Below, one piece after another: positions 36,091 through 45,298 of a stretch of 64,000 bases of DNA. A program made the translations under genes and the position numbers. Under the pieces are notes generated by a model. That model saw only the letters and a list, made by a program, of their open reading frames with translations. It searched no databases and had not been told where the DNA came from. The first letter of the stretch is position 1. Every line of letters starts with the position of its first letter. The DNA is taken from positions 6,391 to 70,390 of the forward strand of contig DDTL01000069.1 in assembly GCA_002344345.1 (NCBI GenBank), in the 5' to 3' direction. The stretch is from Saprospiraceae bacterium UBA2365. Its GTDB lineage: Bacteria > Bacteroidota > Bacteroidia > Chitinophagales > Saprospiraceae.

Positions 36091-36427
36091 TCTTTATCAA
36101 TCCGGAGAGGATTTTTGATATTTCTTCAGCCATTTCCAACAATTTTTCTGCATTTTCGTCTGAAACTTTTCTGAGATCTTTTGCCAAATATAACATTGAA
36201 CGAATCTCACCGCATGATCCTTTTGCAATATATAAAAACTGCTTAAATTCTTTATTGCTCCTTCGTTCAAAACCCTCGGCAATATTGTTCATGACGGATA
36301 CCGCGGCTCTCTGAACCTGCTCTTTGAAACCAAAATCTTTTGTCGAAGAAAACTCAGCATAAATGGCTATCGCAAGTTCCTTAGCTTTCTGCCATGCTAT
36401 GATATCCTCAAATCTATCTATCTTCAT
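36083..36427 (-). CDS. four-helix-bundle S23 / 23S rRNA intervening-sequence-type protein
   Basis: 114 residues, all helical. Family hallmarks: [59 protein letters not shown] and CGEIRSML. First found within 23S rRNA intervening sequences, members are also spread as single genes in Bacteroidota, and the Avd protein of diversity-generating retroelements has the same fold. Function unknown. Heptamer arrays lie immediately on both sides (36090 and 36436), one overlapping its stop codon. Confidence 0.93.
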   Translation of the reverse strand: MKIDRFEDIIAWQKAKELAIAIYAEFSSTKDFGFKEQVQRAAVSVMNNIAEGFERRSNKEFKQFLYIAKGSCGEIRSMLYLAKDLRKVSDENAEKLLEMAEEISKILSGLIKSL

Positions 36428-36435
36428 TTTAATCA

Positions 36436-36631
<196 letters not shown>

Positions 36632-36634
36632 AAC

Positions 36635-37099
36635 TCAATCCCGATATATCTCATAATCAAAGGTCTTCCGCAGAGCATCGTACTGATAGATCACGATGGA
36701 AAACTTTCCTTCTTTGATCATTGCCTTCTGATACGTAGGATCGCAGTAACAACTGCCGGTGATGAATTGTCCGGATGGCGAAAATAAGGTGCCTGAATCA
36801 ATAAAAAAGTACTCGTTCTGCTTCCTGAAATGGTTTTGTAAGGAATCCAAACTCAGATATTCTGAGGTTGTTTTGGATGGTATATTACTGAAATACAGGC
36901 TTTTACCGTCAATTTCCGAATTGACCCTGATCTCTATACTGTCGATCGCAAAATCGAGGTCATTATGTACCCGTACCCCAACAGGCGCCTCAGTAACAGG
37001 ATCATCCGTATCTTCCGGAATGTCTTTTTCACAGGAATACAGCCATCCCGTTATTCCAATGATCAGCAGGTAAAAACCAATAGATCGCCTGCCTGCCAT
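36635..37099 (-). CDS. hypothetical lipoprotein
   Basis: About 154 residues from Met at 37099 ([20 protein letters not shown]), with lipobox YSC; a Met six residues earlier is possible. The mature part starts acidic ([16 protein letters not shown]), then a beta-rich segment ([20 protein letters not shown]) and a CYCDP motif. No family recognised. It lies 41 bases after the DUF1801 gene on the same strand, so the two may be co-transcribed. Its 3' end touches the large heptamer array. Confidence 0.65.
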   Translation of the reverse strand: MAGRRSIGFYLLIIGITGWLYSCEKDIPEDTDDPVTEAPVGVRVHNDLDFAIDSIEIRVNSEIDGKSLYFSNIPSKTTSEYLSLDSLQNHFRKQNEYFFIDSGTLFSPSGQFITGSCYCDPTYQKAMIKEGKFSIVIYQYDALRKTFDYEIYRD

Positions 37100-37140
37100 G
37101 ATCAATTCTTTCACCATACTGGTTTGTATTGTTTTTCGGT

Positions 37141-37566
37141 TTATTGAATTTCGTAATTTTCCCTGAGATAACGCAAGGACTCATCCATCAACCGGCGTAA
37201 TTTATCCTTATCAATATCCTCCAGCTTTTTGACATATATGCAAACCTTGCCAATCTTGAACTTTCCCATTCCATCCAAAAGATATCTGTGCTCATCCAAA
37301 CCGGTGTAAACATACAAGGATAATGCTGCCTTCCTCGGAGAAAAACCAAGTAAGGGTGCATCACCCTCATGCCCGGTTTTGTATTTGTAATGATAACTGC
37401 CAAAACCAATGATGCTGGGTCCCCACATTTTTGGTTCTTGCCCTGTGGCTTCCTGCATGAGTTGTATCAGCGTGTAACTGTCCTTCTTTTTCTGTTCGCT
37501 GTCAGCAAATGCTTCTATGAATTCCCTGACATTCGCTTCTGTCTGTTCGGTCTTGTTTTTGGCCAT
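37141..37566 (-). CDS. DUF1801 domain protein (YdhG-like)
   Basis: 141 residues, cytoplasmic. DUF1801 pattern: DSYTLIQLMQEATGQEPKMW, GPSIIGFGSYHYKYK, LGFSPRKAALSLYVYTG and CIYVKKLEDID. The fold is related to the frataxin-like or SHOCT-free YdhG group; no activity is firmly known. A TAAATTTG element at 37607-37614 precedes it. Confidence 0.88.
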   Translation of the reverse strand: MAKNKTEQTEANVREFIEAFADSEQKKKDSYTLIQLMQEATGQEPKMWGPSIIGFGSYHYKYKTGHEGDAPLLGFSPRKAALSLYVYTGLDEHRYLLDGMGKFKIGKVCIYVKKLEDIDKDKLRRLMDESLRYLRENYEIQ

Positions 37567-37606
37567 TTCGTGCGTTATAAATCTCTGATCAGTACAATTA
37601 ACTTAG

Positions 37607-37614
37607 CAAATTTA
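37607..37614 (-). promoter_or_regulatory. -7 element of the DUF1801 gene
   Basis: Minus-strand TAAATTTG, a full TAnnTTTG match, 41 bases before the ATG. A TTTTTTG lies 25 bases further upstream, longer than the usual spacer. Confidence 0.38.
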
Positions 37615-37768
37615 ACAATAAAATGAATGAAAAGTTGAACAAAAAAGCATTCAAACCGGTCCATCAACCTGTTTGAATGGTTCTTTTGTGCCGGTGTTGC
37701 AGGTGCCATTGATTTGTTCGTGAAAACATCTACAAAGGTGAACCGACTTCTCCAAAACACTTTTTTTG

Positions 37769-37854
37769 GTTCCCGCAGATCTCGCAGATCAGCGCAGAAA
37801 TTAACTTGATGATCAGGAAAAAGATCAGCGAAAATCTGCGGGATCTGCGGGAAA
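37769..37854. repeat. imperfect palindrome of CGCAGATC units
   Basis: TTCCCGCAGATCTCGCAGAT at the left and the near reverse complement GGGATCTGCGGGAA at the right, with CAGATCAGCGCAGAAA and AAGATCAGCG inside. The same CGCAGAT-type element is widespread in unrelated bacterial genomes (from memory). Confidence 0.7.
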
Positions 37855-37871
37855 TTCCTTTTTATTCTCCC

Positions 37872-38077
37872 CTGTTGGTTATTTCACCAACAGCATATTT
37901 GATGCTGATAAAATACTATTACGATCACTTTGTTCTAAGTAATGTCATAATATATTATTGTTAATCAGTTAGTTATATTTTTATAACGTCTAAATATTTT
38001 GTGCTGCTGAATTCAAGTTGCCGGACATAATCTATACATCCTTTGCATCCCCCTATTGGTGAAAACACCAACAAGGG
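37872..38077. repeat. small element bounded by inverted palindromes
   Basis: CTGTTGGT/ACCAACAG (37872-37893, perfect) and CCCTATTGGT/ACCAACAAGGG (38051-38077) are copies of one 25-base motif in opposite orientation, enclosing about 157 bases of AT-rich sequence without a gene. This fills most of the 37615-38099 gap. Confidence 0.55.
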
Positions 38078-38099
38078 TGAAAAACCAAAACTGCCGCAA

Positions 38100-38576
38100 C
38101 TATTCGACCTCACCAATGATCACTGTGTAATTTTTACCGTATTTTTTGGCGCATTTGGGACAGGTGGTGTACCACATATACCATTTTTTGATCTTGTAAT
38201 TCAGACCTTTGGCATAAACTTCAAAATCATCACACCATTTTTTGGTGTCTTTGAAAGGTCCTTCATACACTTTGCTCAGATATTTGCCGGACATCGTCAT
38301 GTTTTTGGCCCCGGGAAGTTCCTTATCCACAGCCAGATACAGATCCATGTTCCACCTGGAACTATGATCGGACAACCCCATATCATCCACACATTTAGCA
38401 CCTGCCTGGTCGATCAATTTCATCATTCTGGTGATCACACCTCCAAAATTGACCGGCATAAAAAGAAATGTGAACACACTTCCTTTGATAAACCTTTTGT
38501 TTTCCCATATAAACTCCTTCTGATCCCAGGGTTCCGGTTCAAATTTCGGACAGCAAATCGCTTCTTCTTTTTCCAT
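38100..38576 (-). CDS. conserved hypothetical protein with C-terminal CPKCxKKYG motif
   Basis: 158 residues, no signal peptide. It opens with ICCPKFEPEPWDQKEF and WENKRFIKG, has a middle PVNFGGVITRMM and LSDHSSRWNMDLYLAVDKE, and closes with YTTCPKCAKKYGKNYTVI. The paired CC and CPKC could bind a metal. I recognise it as a conserved family that is often auto-labelled hydrolase without evidence. The middle-to-end portion has a GyrI-like small-molecule-binding rhythm, but this is weak. It stands alone after the DUF6055 gene with a 222-base gap. Confidence 0.7.
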   Translation of the reverse strand: MEKEEAICCPKFEPEPWDQKEFIWENKRFIKGSVFTFLFMPVNFGGVITRMMKLIDQAGAKCVDDMGLSDHSSRWNMDLYLAVDKELPGAKNMTMSGKYLSKVYEGPFKDTKKWCDDFEVYAKGLNYKIKKWYMWYTTCPKCAKKYGKNYTVIIGEVE

Positions 38577-38798
38577 TGTTGAAACATTTATTTGAAAGAA
38601 TAATTTTCCTGAATCGGATGGTTGTTCCCCTAATAAATTAAGCCCGGATCATCGTTTTGAAATGCAGTAACTTCCGTATGATCTTTCCGTTGTCCTTTCT
38701 GTTTCCGGGAACGGAGCAATGTACAACAATTTAGGCATAATGTCCTGTTTTTTCTGTATGAAAAAACATTTTTCCGGAAACATGCCTCCGGATAGCTT

Positions 38799-41006
38799 TT
38801 ACCTGAAAATAACCACTTTTTGCCTGTAAATCGCTTTTGTTTCTGTGAAAACCACTCCTGAATAAACGCCATTGGCCAGTCCACCAACTTCCATCCTGAA
38901 AGTTTCCGGATCGCTGATCTTTTTGCTGAGTACCAGGTTGCCGAACATGTCATACAAATCAACTTTCATCGGTTTTTGCCCATGGATGGCCTGCTTCAGC
39001 TTTAAACTTTCGCTTGCCGGAACAGGGTAAAATAACATACTCAAATCTGGCTCATCTGTATTTCCGTCTGAAACCAACAGGCATTCAGGATAAATGGCAC
39101 AATGGCAAAACGGCTGCATTTGTTCCGGACTGAACGGCTCGACAGCCTGGTTTACATCCCGGTTGTCCGGGTGACCAGCCGTCCGGCCATCGCATTCCAG
39201 CAATTTATCATCGTAATAATTGGTCATCCGGTAATAAACGCCATTGTCACAGTTTCCCGTAGCATTGTACACGATCACATCACCGCCAACTTCAATATTT
39301 CCGTGCAGCCGGTAATTACTCACCCTTGCACGCATGTTCAGTTTTGCCTGGCCCCACATGGTGTTGTTCTCCGCAAACGACTGTCCCTCGATAATTACCT
39401 GATCACTCAACTGCCCACCCTGAACATAGGCATTGTCCCGTATGATCACCTGTCCGCTGACCACCGCATCCCTCACCATCGCCGTATTTTCAACCCGCAC
39501 ATCACCGGAAAGATGAGCATTCCCGAGCACGAGTGTGTGTGGTCCAAGGTAAACGGAAGAACTCACGGAAGCGGAGTTCTGAACCCATCCGCCTCCGTTG
39601 GGATGCAGATGACCATCGAATTTCAACTGACTTCTGAATTCCTCCGGATCCTGAAATCCTTCGGGCCTTCCACCGCTGATGTACAGTTCATACGGAAACC
39701 GGAAATGTTTTGGATAACCGTGCCATGTATCGTTTTCTGTATTGGTGGTGATGTCTCCGATAGGTGCGCCCATGACTACCAGATACAATGCTGTTTCAGC
39801 CGGCAAAAGTTCAAATGCGATTTCAGCCTCGTTCCTGGAATACGTTTCACCGTATCTGCTCACTTTCCCGTCTTGGGAAGTTGCCACAAAACCGTATCTC
39901 CAGCCGGCATGAGCATTGGTTTCGGTATGGCCTCTGAATTTGACGATCACGGCACAACTGTCTTCTTCTGGATAAATAGGGATGACATTGTAAGCGTATT
40001 CCTCGGGCGCGAGGTGAACCGGAACAAAATAATGGTTGGGATCTTCAGCGTTTTGTTGAAGTATGGTCCAGGTTGCCTGCACCGATGGCAACCAGTATCT
40101 CAGGTCATTTTTCCGGTATTGGCGAAAGTATTCACCCACATTGTTGTGGGAAAAATCATAACCCGCCATCCTTCTGGCATAATTATACAGATGATCATTG
40201 AATTGTTCCTGATCAAAACCCATTAATCGTTTATAGGTTTGTAATGGATATTCTTTGCTGTAAGATTCACGCCACATCCGGTTGATGATCCCGATGCCGT
40301 CCATTTCCATGATCGCCATCAGCAAGGCATAGTTCTCATAGGTGTTCTTCCAGTCACCCCAGGTTTCCACGTGATACATATCCATTCCCCAGGCGCTGAC
40401 ATCCTGCGGATAGAGCAGGTTACGCATAAAATTGGCGTGGGTTTCCCAAAAAATCCCTGCATTGAGCCAGACATAGCCTAATCCATTGGTCATCCGGTGA
40501 TCAATATTGACCTGAGCCTGCATGGAATGCGCAAATTCATGCGCAGCCACATGTCCTCCGTTCATCGAAAGCGGATGTGCCCAGAAAGCCCCGATCACAC
40601 CGTCCACATCGCCTCCGAAGGCCCAACCTGTGGCGCCATCGGGGCCAAAGGTATTCAGCATGATGACCGGAACCTTATACTTTCCCATATTTGTCCCCGC
40701 GCCATCCCGGATAAAATCCATTTCGTGAAATTGTTCATAGATCCACTCCATGGTATCCAGCACAGCCACCGGATTGAACCGGAGATCAGGATCCGGGGCA
40801 TTTACCGGGTTGAGACCGGCATCATTTCCCCAGAAAAGCACGAAATTCTCGCTTTGTGCTGTTTTGCTCCAACTGAACTGACTTCCATCCACCGTATTAA
40901 TATCTTTCAGGTAGGCGGGCACATAGACCTCCTTTTGAGCGTTTATACAGGACAGGCTAAAAATGCTCCATAACAGGATTAAAAAACGTAGTATGGTTGC
41001 TTTCAT
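38799..41006 (-). CDS. T9SS-secreted DUF6055 protein with HExxH motif and beta-helix
   Basis: 735 residues. Signal peptide (ATILRFLILLWSIFSLSC); then a DUF6055-type domain with a zinc-protease-like HEFAH at residues 156-160 (GGHVAAHEFAHSMQAQ), so a gluzincin-like peptidase is possible. Residues about 500-590 are a run of hexapeptide-like units (GNAHLSGDVRVENTAMVRDA, VIIRDNAYVQGGQLSD) predicting a left-handed beta-helix. The last 75 residues form a type A sorting domain (MLFYPVPASESLKLKQ ... GVYSGVVFTETKAIYRQKVV), so it should cross the outer membrane by T9SS and be displayed or released. Confidence 0.85.
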   Translation of the reverse strand: MKATILRFLILLWSIFSLSCINAQKEVYVPAYLKDINTVDGSQFSWSKTAQSENFVLFWGNDAGLNPVNAPDPDLRFNPVAVLDTMEWIYEQFHEMDFIRDGAGTNMGKYKVPVIMLNTFGPDGATGWAFGGDVDGVIGAFWAHPLSMNGGHVAAHEFAHSMQAQVNIDHRMTNGLGYVWLNAGIFWETHANFMRNLLYPQDVSAWGMDMYHVETWGDWKNTYENYALLMAIMEMDGIGIINRMWRESYSKEYPLQTYKRLMGFDQEQFNDHLYNYARRMAGYDFSHNNVGEYFRQYRKNDLRYWLPSVQATWTILQQNAEDPNHYFVPVHLAPEEYAYNVIPIYPEEDSCAVIVKFRGHTETNAHAGWRYGFVATSQDGKVSRYGETYSRNEAEIAFELLPAETALYLVVMGAPIGDITTNTENDTWHGYPKHFRFPYELYISGGRPEGFQDPEEFRSQLKFDGHLHPNGGGWVQNSASVSSSVYLGPHTLVLGNAHLSGDVRVENTAMVRDAVVSGQVIIRDNAYVQGGQLSDQVIIEGQSFAENNTMWGQAKLNMRARVSNYRLHGNIEVGGDVIVYNATGNCDNGVYYRMTNYYDDKLLECDGRTAGHPDNRDVNQAVEPFSPEQMQPFCHCAIYPECLLVSDGNTDEPDLSMLFYPVPASESLKLKQAIHGQKPMKVDLYDMFGNLVLSKKISDPETFRMEVGGLANGVYSGVVFTETKAIYRQKVVIFR

Positions 41007-41084
41007 GATTCATGTAATATTTTATCATACAAAAATGGCGAAAATTTGGTGTTTTAGCCTGGAAATATTGAAAAACCACCACAC

Positions 41085-41684
41085 ATGAATACAGTAAAGT
41101 TGAAAGAAAGGGATGATCTGGTTTTGGGGTCTAAAATCGGAGCCGGTAAATTCAGGGAATGTTATTCCGTGGAAAATCGGGAAGATATTTGCGTCAAAGT
41201 CATTAAATCAAATCCAGGCAATTTCCGATTAATTCAGTTACGCTTTTTGAGAAAAAATATCCATCTGGAAGAGTTGAAGATCAGGCAAATGCTTCCTCCG
41301 GAGATCAAAAACTATTTCAACCCGGTGCTGGAAGCGAATAACAACTATTCCGTTTGCCCCAGGCCTTTAAATTACGATGGTAGCTATGCTCAATCGCTCT
41401 TACACCATCAAGGCATTTCAGATGACCGGTTCTGGGAGGAAATCGACTATGTCTATCGGTTCATTGACGAAAGGCAATTATGGTTTTTCGACATCTTCAA
41501 CGGCCGTAATATTTTTGTTGTAGAAAAAGACAGGGAAGGTCTTTCACCCTTATTCGTGGATTACAAACAACTGGGTTGGAAAGCTTTTCCCCTGCAACCG
41601 GATCTTGTGTTCCGTTTCCGGAAAAAACTAAAACTCAAAAGGCAATATGAACGGCTGATCAGGAATTACCGGAAAACTGAATGA
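41085..41684 (+). CDS. YrbL-like kinase-fold protein
   Basis: 199 residues. The PhoP-regulatory YrbL family: glycine-rich loop VLGSKIGAGKFRECY, invariant-Lys-like ICVKVIKS, and FFDIFNGRNIFV plus LFVDYKQLGW in place of catalytic and metal loops. These proteins have a protein-kinase fold with unclear activity; here the HRD-like motif is FDIFNGRN. Divergent from the DUF6055 gene with 78 bases between the two starts. Confidence 0.82.
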   Translation: MNTVKLKERDDLVLGSKIGAGKFRECYSVENREDICVKVIKSNPGNFRLIQLRFLRKNIHLEELKIRQMLPPEIKNYFNPVLEANNNYSVCPRPLNYDGSYAQSLLHHQGISDDRFWEEIDYVYRFIDERQLWFFDIFNGRNIFVVEKDREGLSPLFVDYKQLGWKAFPLQPDLVFRFRKKLKLKRQYERLIRNYRKTE

Positions 41685-41803
41685 GATATTCAAATGCCTG
41701 AAATCCAAATAATTAATCTCTTTGGAATTGTATTTTGGCCTTTCCTTCTGCTTTTACTTTTGAAATCGATACCGGTTTTTAAGTTCCTTACAGGATTTTT
41801 AGC

Positions 41804-41891
41804 AGGCACAAAAACACAAAGTTTTATTTTTTCAGTGAGATAACACGGTAGAGCATGATCATAATGTATTTTCTCTTTGGATTTTGTGCCT
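41804..41891. repeat. imperfect inverted repeat in convergent spacer
   Basis: AGGCACAAAAACACAAAG (41804-41821) pairs with CTTTGGATTTTGTGCCT (41875-41891). It lies between the convergent YrbL-like and methyltransferase genes and could end both transcripts or be another small repeat. Confidence 0.5.
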
Positions 41892-41919
41892 CTGTTGAGC
41901 GCTTGATGATAAAAATGTA

Positions 41920-42549
41920 CTATTTTGTTTTTCCCGGCTTCACATACACGGCTTCATAAAATGGCAAAACCATGTTGAAATGTGTTTCATACTGCAATTG
42001 AAACCCGGCTTTGGACAGCATGACGTCGGTGGTCCGGTTCAACTGGCAGCCATCTGCAAATTTTGACCAGTACGGATTGGCTGCATCCAAAATTTTACCA
42101 AAAAAATGCGTGTGCGGACGGATATGTTCCATGATCACGAGTTGACCACCCGGTTTTAACCATTTTTTAAAATGCTCCACCGCTTTTTCAGGTTCAGGGA
42201 TCGTACACAAAACCAGGGTGCATATCACTGCATCAAGTGTATTTTCTTCAACCAATTGTTGCATTTCAGGTAATCCACATCCGGTATGCCATAGATCAAT
42301 CCTGTTGGTCAATTTCAACTTTTTTCGCTTTTCCGTCGCACGACTCAACATGGTCTCCGAGGGTTCAATGCCTGTTACCACAACCTGATCATTGTAAAAA
42401 CGGAAATTTACACCCGTACCGACGCCAACTTCCAGAATCCGGCCCTTTAGCCCTGAAATTAGCTTTCTTCGTCTTCTTCCGAGAAAAATTTTCTCGGGAA
42501 AAAACATAAAACCGTCGTAGAAAAGTCCGTAAAATAAGCTTTTTAGCAT
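41920..42549 (-). CDS. class I SAM-dependent methyltransferase
   Basis: 209 residues. Motif I ILEVGVGTGVNFRFY (about residues 38-52), acidic motif II GIEPSE, motif around DAVICTLVLCTIPEPEK and LKPGGQLVIMEHIRP. This is the Methyltransf_11/UbiE-like group, and the PHTHFFGKILDAANPYW block with GCQLNRTT resembles the METTL7/thiol methyltransferase-like branch. The substrate is unknown. A short hydrophobic N-terminus (LFYGLFYDGFMFF) could touch the membrane. Confidence 0.9.
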   Translation of the reverse strand: MLKSLFYGLFYDGFMFFPEKIFLGRRRRKLISGLKGRILEVGVGTGVNFRFYNDQVVVTGIEPSETMLSRATEKRKKLKLTNRIDLWHTGCGLPEMQQLVEENTLDAVICTLVLCTIPEPEKAVEHFKKWLKPGGQLVIMEHIRPHTHFFGKILDAANPYWSKFADGCQLNRTTDVMLSKAGFQLQYETHFNMVLPFYEAVYVKPGKTK

Positions 42550-42621
42550 GTATTGGTACGTTTTTGAATGTAACTGACTGTAAAAGATATGTTTATAACC
42601 CGAGAATTACTCATTTCAATA

Positions 42622-42629
42622 CAAAAATA
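42622..42629 (-). promoter_or_regulatory. -7 element of the methyltransferase gene
   Basis: Minus-strand TATTTTTG matches TAnnTTTG, 73 bases before the ATG. A TTG lies 15 bases upstream, shorter than the usual spacing. Confidence 0.35.
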
Positions 42630-42676
42630 GCGTATTTTAATTGACAATAAATGAGTTGAGTTTAAAATGTATATAG

Positions 42677-42847
42677 TTTGAGTCTACTCCGAAAAGCCTT
42701 TGCCCCCTGATTCTCCCTTAATAAGGACTTTTAATTTGTTGATTTTCAATTGTTTCCCTTTAGTCTTGTGCTGATCTTTGACGTCAGTAGGTCTGGGCAA
42801 AAAACGATTGAAAATCAACAAATTAGACTTTTCAGAGCAGACTCAAG
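42677..42847. mobile_element. MITE-like palindromic element, copy 1
   Basis: Outer inverted ends GAGTCTACTCCGAAAAG and CTTTTCAGAGCAGACTC; inner arms AATTTGTTGATTTTCAATTG and its near-perfect reverse complement, one mismatch in 23. The core between inner arms (CCCTTTAGTCTTGTGCTGAT ... GGTCTGGGCAAAAAA) recurs in reverse orientation in copy 2 at 51016-51234. No coding capacity. Confidence 0.75.
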
Positions 42848-43120
42848 TGTGAAAAGTAAAAGTGTAAATAATTGATATTGAACACTTTAACTACAAACGC
42901 AAAATTATCATAAACATCTCTAAAGCAGCAATATAACTTTATGAACTTTCAACTATATAACTTTTTAGACTGAACTCATATGTATTTTAATATGGTTCAA
43001 AATGTTCAGATAAAAAAAAATACAAATGATTGACAAAAGTTTGTTCATAATCCTATACATTTCATTAGTTTTAGTTATCATTATTTTAAGTATTCGAAAC
43101 TTTTCAATCAATCAAAAAAA

Positions 43121-45298
43121 ATGAATCCTATGCGCTTTTTCATGATGTTTTCCACATTATTTATTCTCGAAATCCTGACAGCCCAAACCCCGGGCCTGAA
43201 TAAATCGATCCTGCTTTCGGCAGAAATTCAAAAGGATCCGCCTCAAATTACCATCTTTTGGCAACCGGTTAACGGAGCCACCTCGTTTAAGATCTATAGA
43301 AAATTAAAAAATTCAAACCAATGGGGCTTTCCGGTTGCCAGCAATCTGCCCGGAAATTCGCTTTCCTATATAGATAACACGGTGGAAACTGGTGTTGCCT
43401 ATGAATACCGGATCAACTGTACGGGTACAGTTGCCGGTTCCGGATATATTTTAACCGGTATAGAACTTCCGGAAGTCTTTGACCGGGGTAAGGTGCTACT
43501 GGTCTATGACACCATTTCGACAAAGGGTTTGGAACAGGAACTGGAACGTTGGAAAAACGATGTGACAGGCGATGGTTTTCAGGTCATTACCATTCCGGTG
43601 GATCAATCAGATGCGGTTACCGCAGTAAAGGAAAAGATCAAAAATATCTATATGATGGATCCGGAAAATACTAAAACTCTTTTCCTTCTGGGCAGGGTTC
43701 CGGTTCCATATTCAGGCGTGATCGTTCCGGACGGACATACACCAGACCATTACGGCGCTTGGCCTGCTGATGGCTATTATGCTGAGATGACAAGCGCCTG
43801 GACTGATAACACCGCGAACATCACGGGGGCTTCCACGGAAAGAAACCGCAATGTGCCCGGTGACGGAAAATTTGATCAGTCCACTTTCCCTTCCGATCTT
43901 GAACTGGCAGTTGGCCGTGTGGATATGCACAATTTGCCTGCTTTTGCTGAAAATGAAACCGCGCTCCTGAAAAAATACCTGGATAAAAATCATGCCTTCA
44001 GGAATAAACATTTCCGTGCAGAGAACCGGGCATTGGTGGATGATGAGTTTACTGGTTATGCAGAAGGATTTTCTGCTGCCGGATGGCGGAATTTCAGCGC
44101 TCTGTGTGGCGCTGAACAGGTTTTTGCACTGGATTACAGTACTACCTTAGCAGCGGAATCTTACCTTTGGTCTTATGGTTGTGGTGCAGGCAATTTCCAG
44201 AATTGTTCCGGCGTGATCGGAACTCCGGGTTTTGCTCAGAACTACATTTCAGGTGTTTTTACCATGCTTTTTGGCAGTTATTTCGGAGATTGGGACAATC
44301 CTGAAAACAACCTGTTGAGGGCTGCTCTGGCAAGTGGAAATGTGCTGACCAATTGCTGGGCAGGAAGACCATACTGGTATTTTCACCACATGGGAATGGG
44401 AGAAACAGTGGGATACTCTGCTTTGGCTTCCATGAATAATTCCGCTTTGTATGACTACAATTTTGGGCAAAAGGGCGTTCATATGGCTTTGATGGGAGAC
44501 CCGACGCTCAGAGCACATCCTGTTGGCCCGGTTGATGAATTTTGGGCGAGTGCTGATGACGGTTTTGTCACCCTTGGATGGACTGCACCCCAGGCGGATG
44601 TTGAAGGATTTCATATTTTCAGAAAAGCTGAAGATGAAGCGGCTTTCATGAAAATCAATACCGAATTGGTCGGAAAAGAAAACTTATTTATTGATTCTTG
44701 TTTAACAAAGCCGGGCAAATTTACTTATATGGTACGCACAGTAGTGCTGGAAAAAACCAATTCCGGAAGCTACTACAATATGGGAACAGGCGCTTACCGT
44801 TCGGTTGATGTCACAACAACCAAACCTTTGCAGGCATCCTTTACCTTTGATCAGTATGAATACAAGGTAAACTTTACCAACCAATCCGTTAATGCAGACA
44901 CGTATCTTTGGGATTTCGGCGATGGTACGGGTTCGCAGGTAGCGCACCCTACACATGAATATGCGCAGAGCGGAACCTTTACGGTAACTTTAACCGCCTT
45001 TTCTGCTTGTGGCCAGGCTGAATCTATAGTGACCCTGGTCATTTTGATCGGTCATACGGAACAACCTGGTAGTGAATGGTCTGTTTATCCCAATCCGGTG
45101 TCCAACACGCTCGAACTGAGCAATCTTTCCGGATTAATACCCGGGAATTTCAGCATTTTTGACCTGAAGGGCAACAAATTGCTTGATGGGAATTTAGAAG
45201 GAAAAAACACTTTGGATGTTTCTTTTTTACCTGCCGGTGTATATCTTTTAAAGCTCGGTGAACCTTTTTCGAACTGGAAGAGATTTGTCAAAATATGA
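43121..45298 (+). CDS. T9SS-secreted C25/gingipain-like protein, probably inactive
   Basis: 725 residues. Signal peptide, a fibronectin III-like domain (about 35-115), then a C25-type caspase-like region (about 125-470) recognised by KVLLVYD, RVPVPYSG, ELAVGRVDMHN and MGDPTLRAHP. At the place of the catalytic His (GHG) it reads YGCGAG (Cys354), and at the catalytic Cys it reads FGSYFGDWD (Tyr387), so proteolysis seems lost. A second fibronectin III-like domain, a PKD domain (YLWDFGDGTGSQVAHPTHEY) and a type A sorting domain (WSVYPNPVSNTLEL ... PAGVYLLKL, ending RFVKI) follow. Confidence 0.82.
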   Translation: MNPMRFFMMFSTLFILEILTAQTPGLNKSILLSAEIQKDPPQITIFWQPVNGATSFKIYRKLKNSNQWGFPVASNLPGNSLSYIDNTVETGVAYEYRINCTGTVAGSGYILTGIELPEVFDRGKVLLVYDTISTKGLEQELERWKNDVTGDGFQVITIPVDQSDAVTAVKEKIKNIYMMDPENTKTLFLLGRVPVPYSGVIVPDGHTPDHYGAWPADGYYAEMTSAWTDNTANITGASTERNRNVPGDGKFDQSTFPSDLELAVGRVDMHNLPAFAENETALLKKYLDKNHAFRNKHFRAENRALVDDEFTGYAEGFSAAGWRNFSALCGAEQVFALDYSTTLAAESYLWSYGCGAGNFQNCSGVIGTPGFAQNYISGVFTMLFGSYFGDWDNPENNLLRAALASGNVLTNCWAGRPYWYFHHMGMGETVGYSALASMNNSALYDYNFGQKGVHMALMGDPTLRAHPVGPVDEFWASADDGFVTLGWTAPQADVEGFHIFRKAEDEAAFMKINTELVGKENLFIDSCLTKPGKFTYMVRTVVLEKTNSGSYYNMGTGAYRSVDVTTTKPLQASFTFDQYEYKVNFTNQSVNADTYLWDFGDGTGSQVAHPTHEYAQSGTFTVTLTAFSACGQAESIVTLVILIGHTEQPGSEWSVYPNPVSNTLELSNLSGLIPGNFSIFDLKGNKLLDGNLEGKNTLDVSFLPAGVYLLKLGEPFSNWKRFVKI

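Larger units (their letters stand above)
42550..43120. other. 571-base divergent spacer carrying a MITE-like element
   Basis: Contains the methyltransferase promoter element, the palindromic element at 42677-42847, and AT-rich sequence leading to the C25-like gene. No gene seen. Confidence 0.5.

Noticed and set aside
38043..38582. 179-codon plus-strand open frame
   Set aside because: Antisense to the conserved CPKC-motif gene; its translation is low-complexity His/Phe-rich.
38630..38962. 110-codon minus-strand frame overlapping the end of the DUF6055 gene
   Set aside because: Out of phase with the sorting domain and rich in Cys/Arg/Lys; a frame shadow.
39102..40226. 374-codon plus-strand open frame
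   Set aside because: Antisense to the DUF6055 gene, whose signal peptide, HExxH and sorting tail are clear; the antisense product has no recognisable features.
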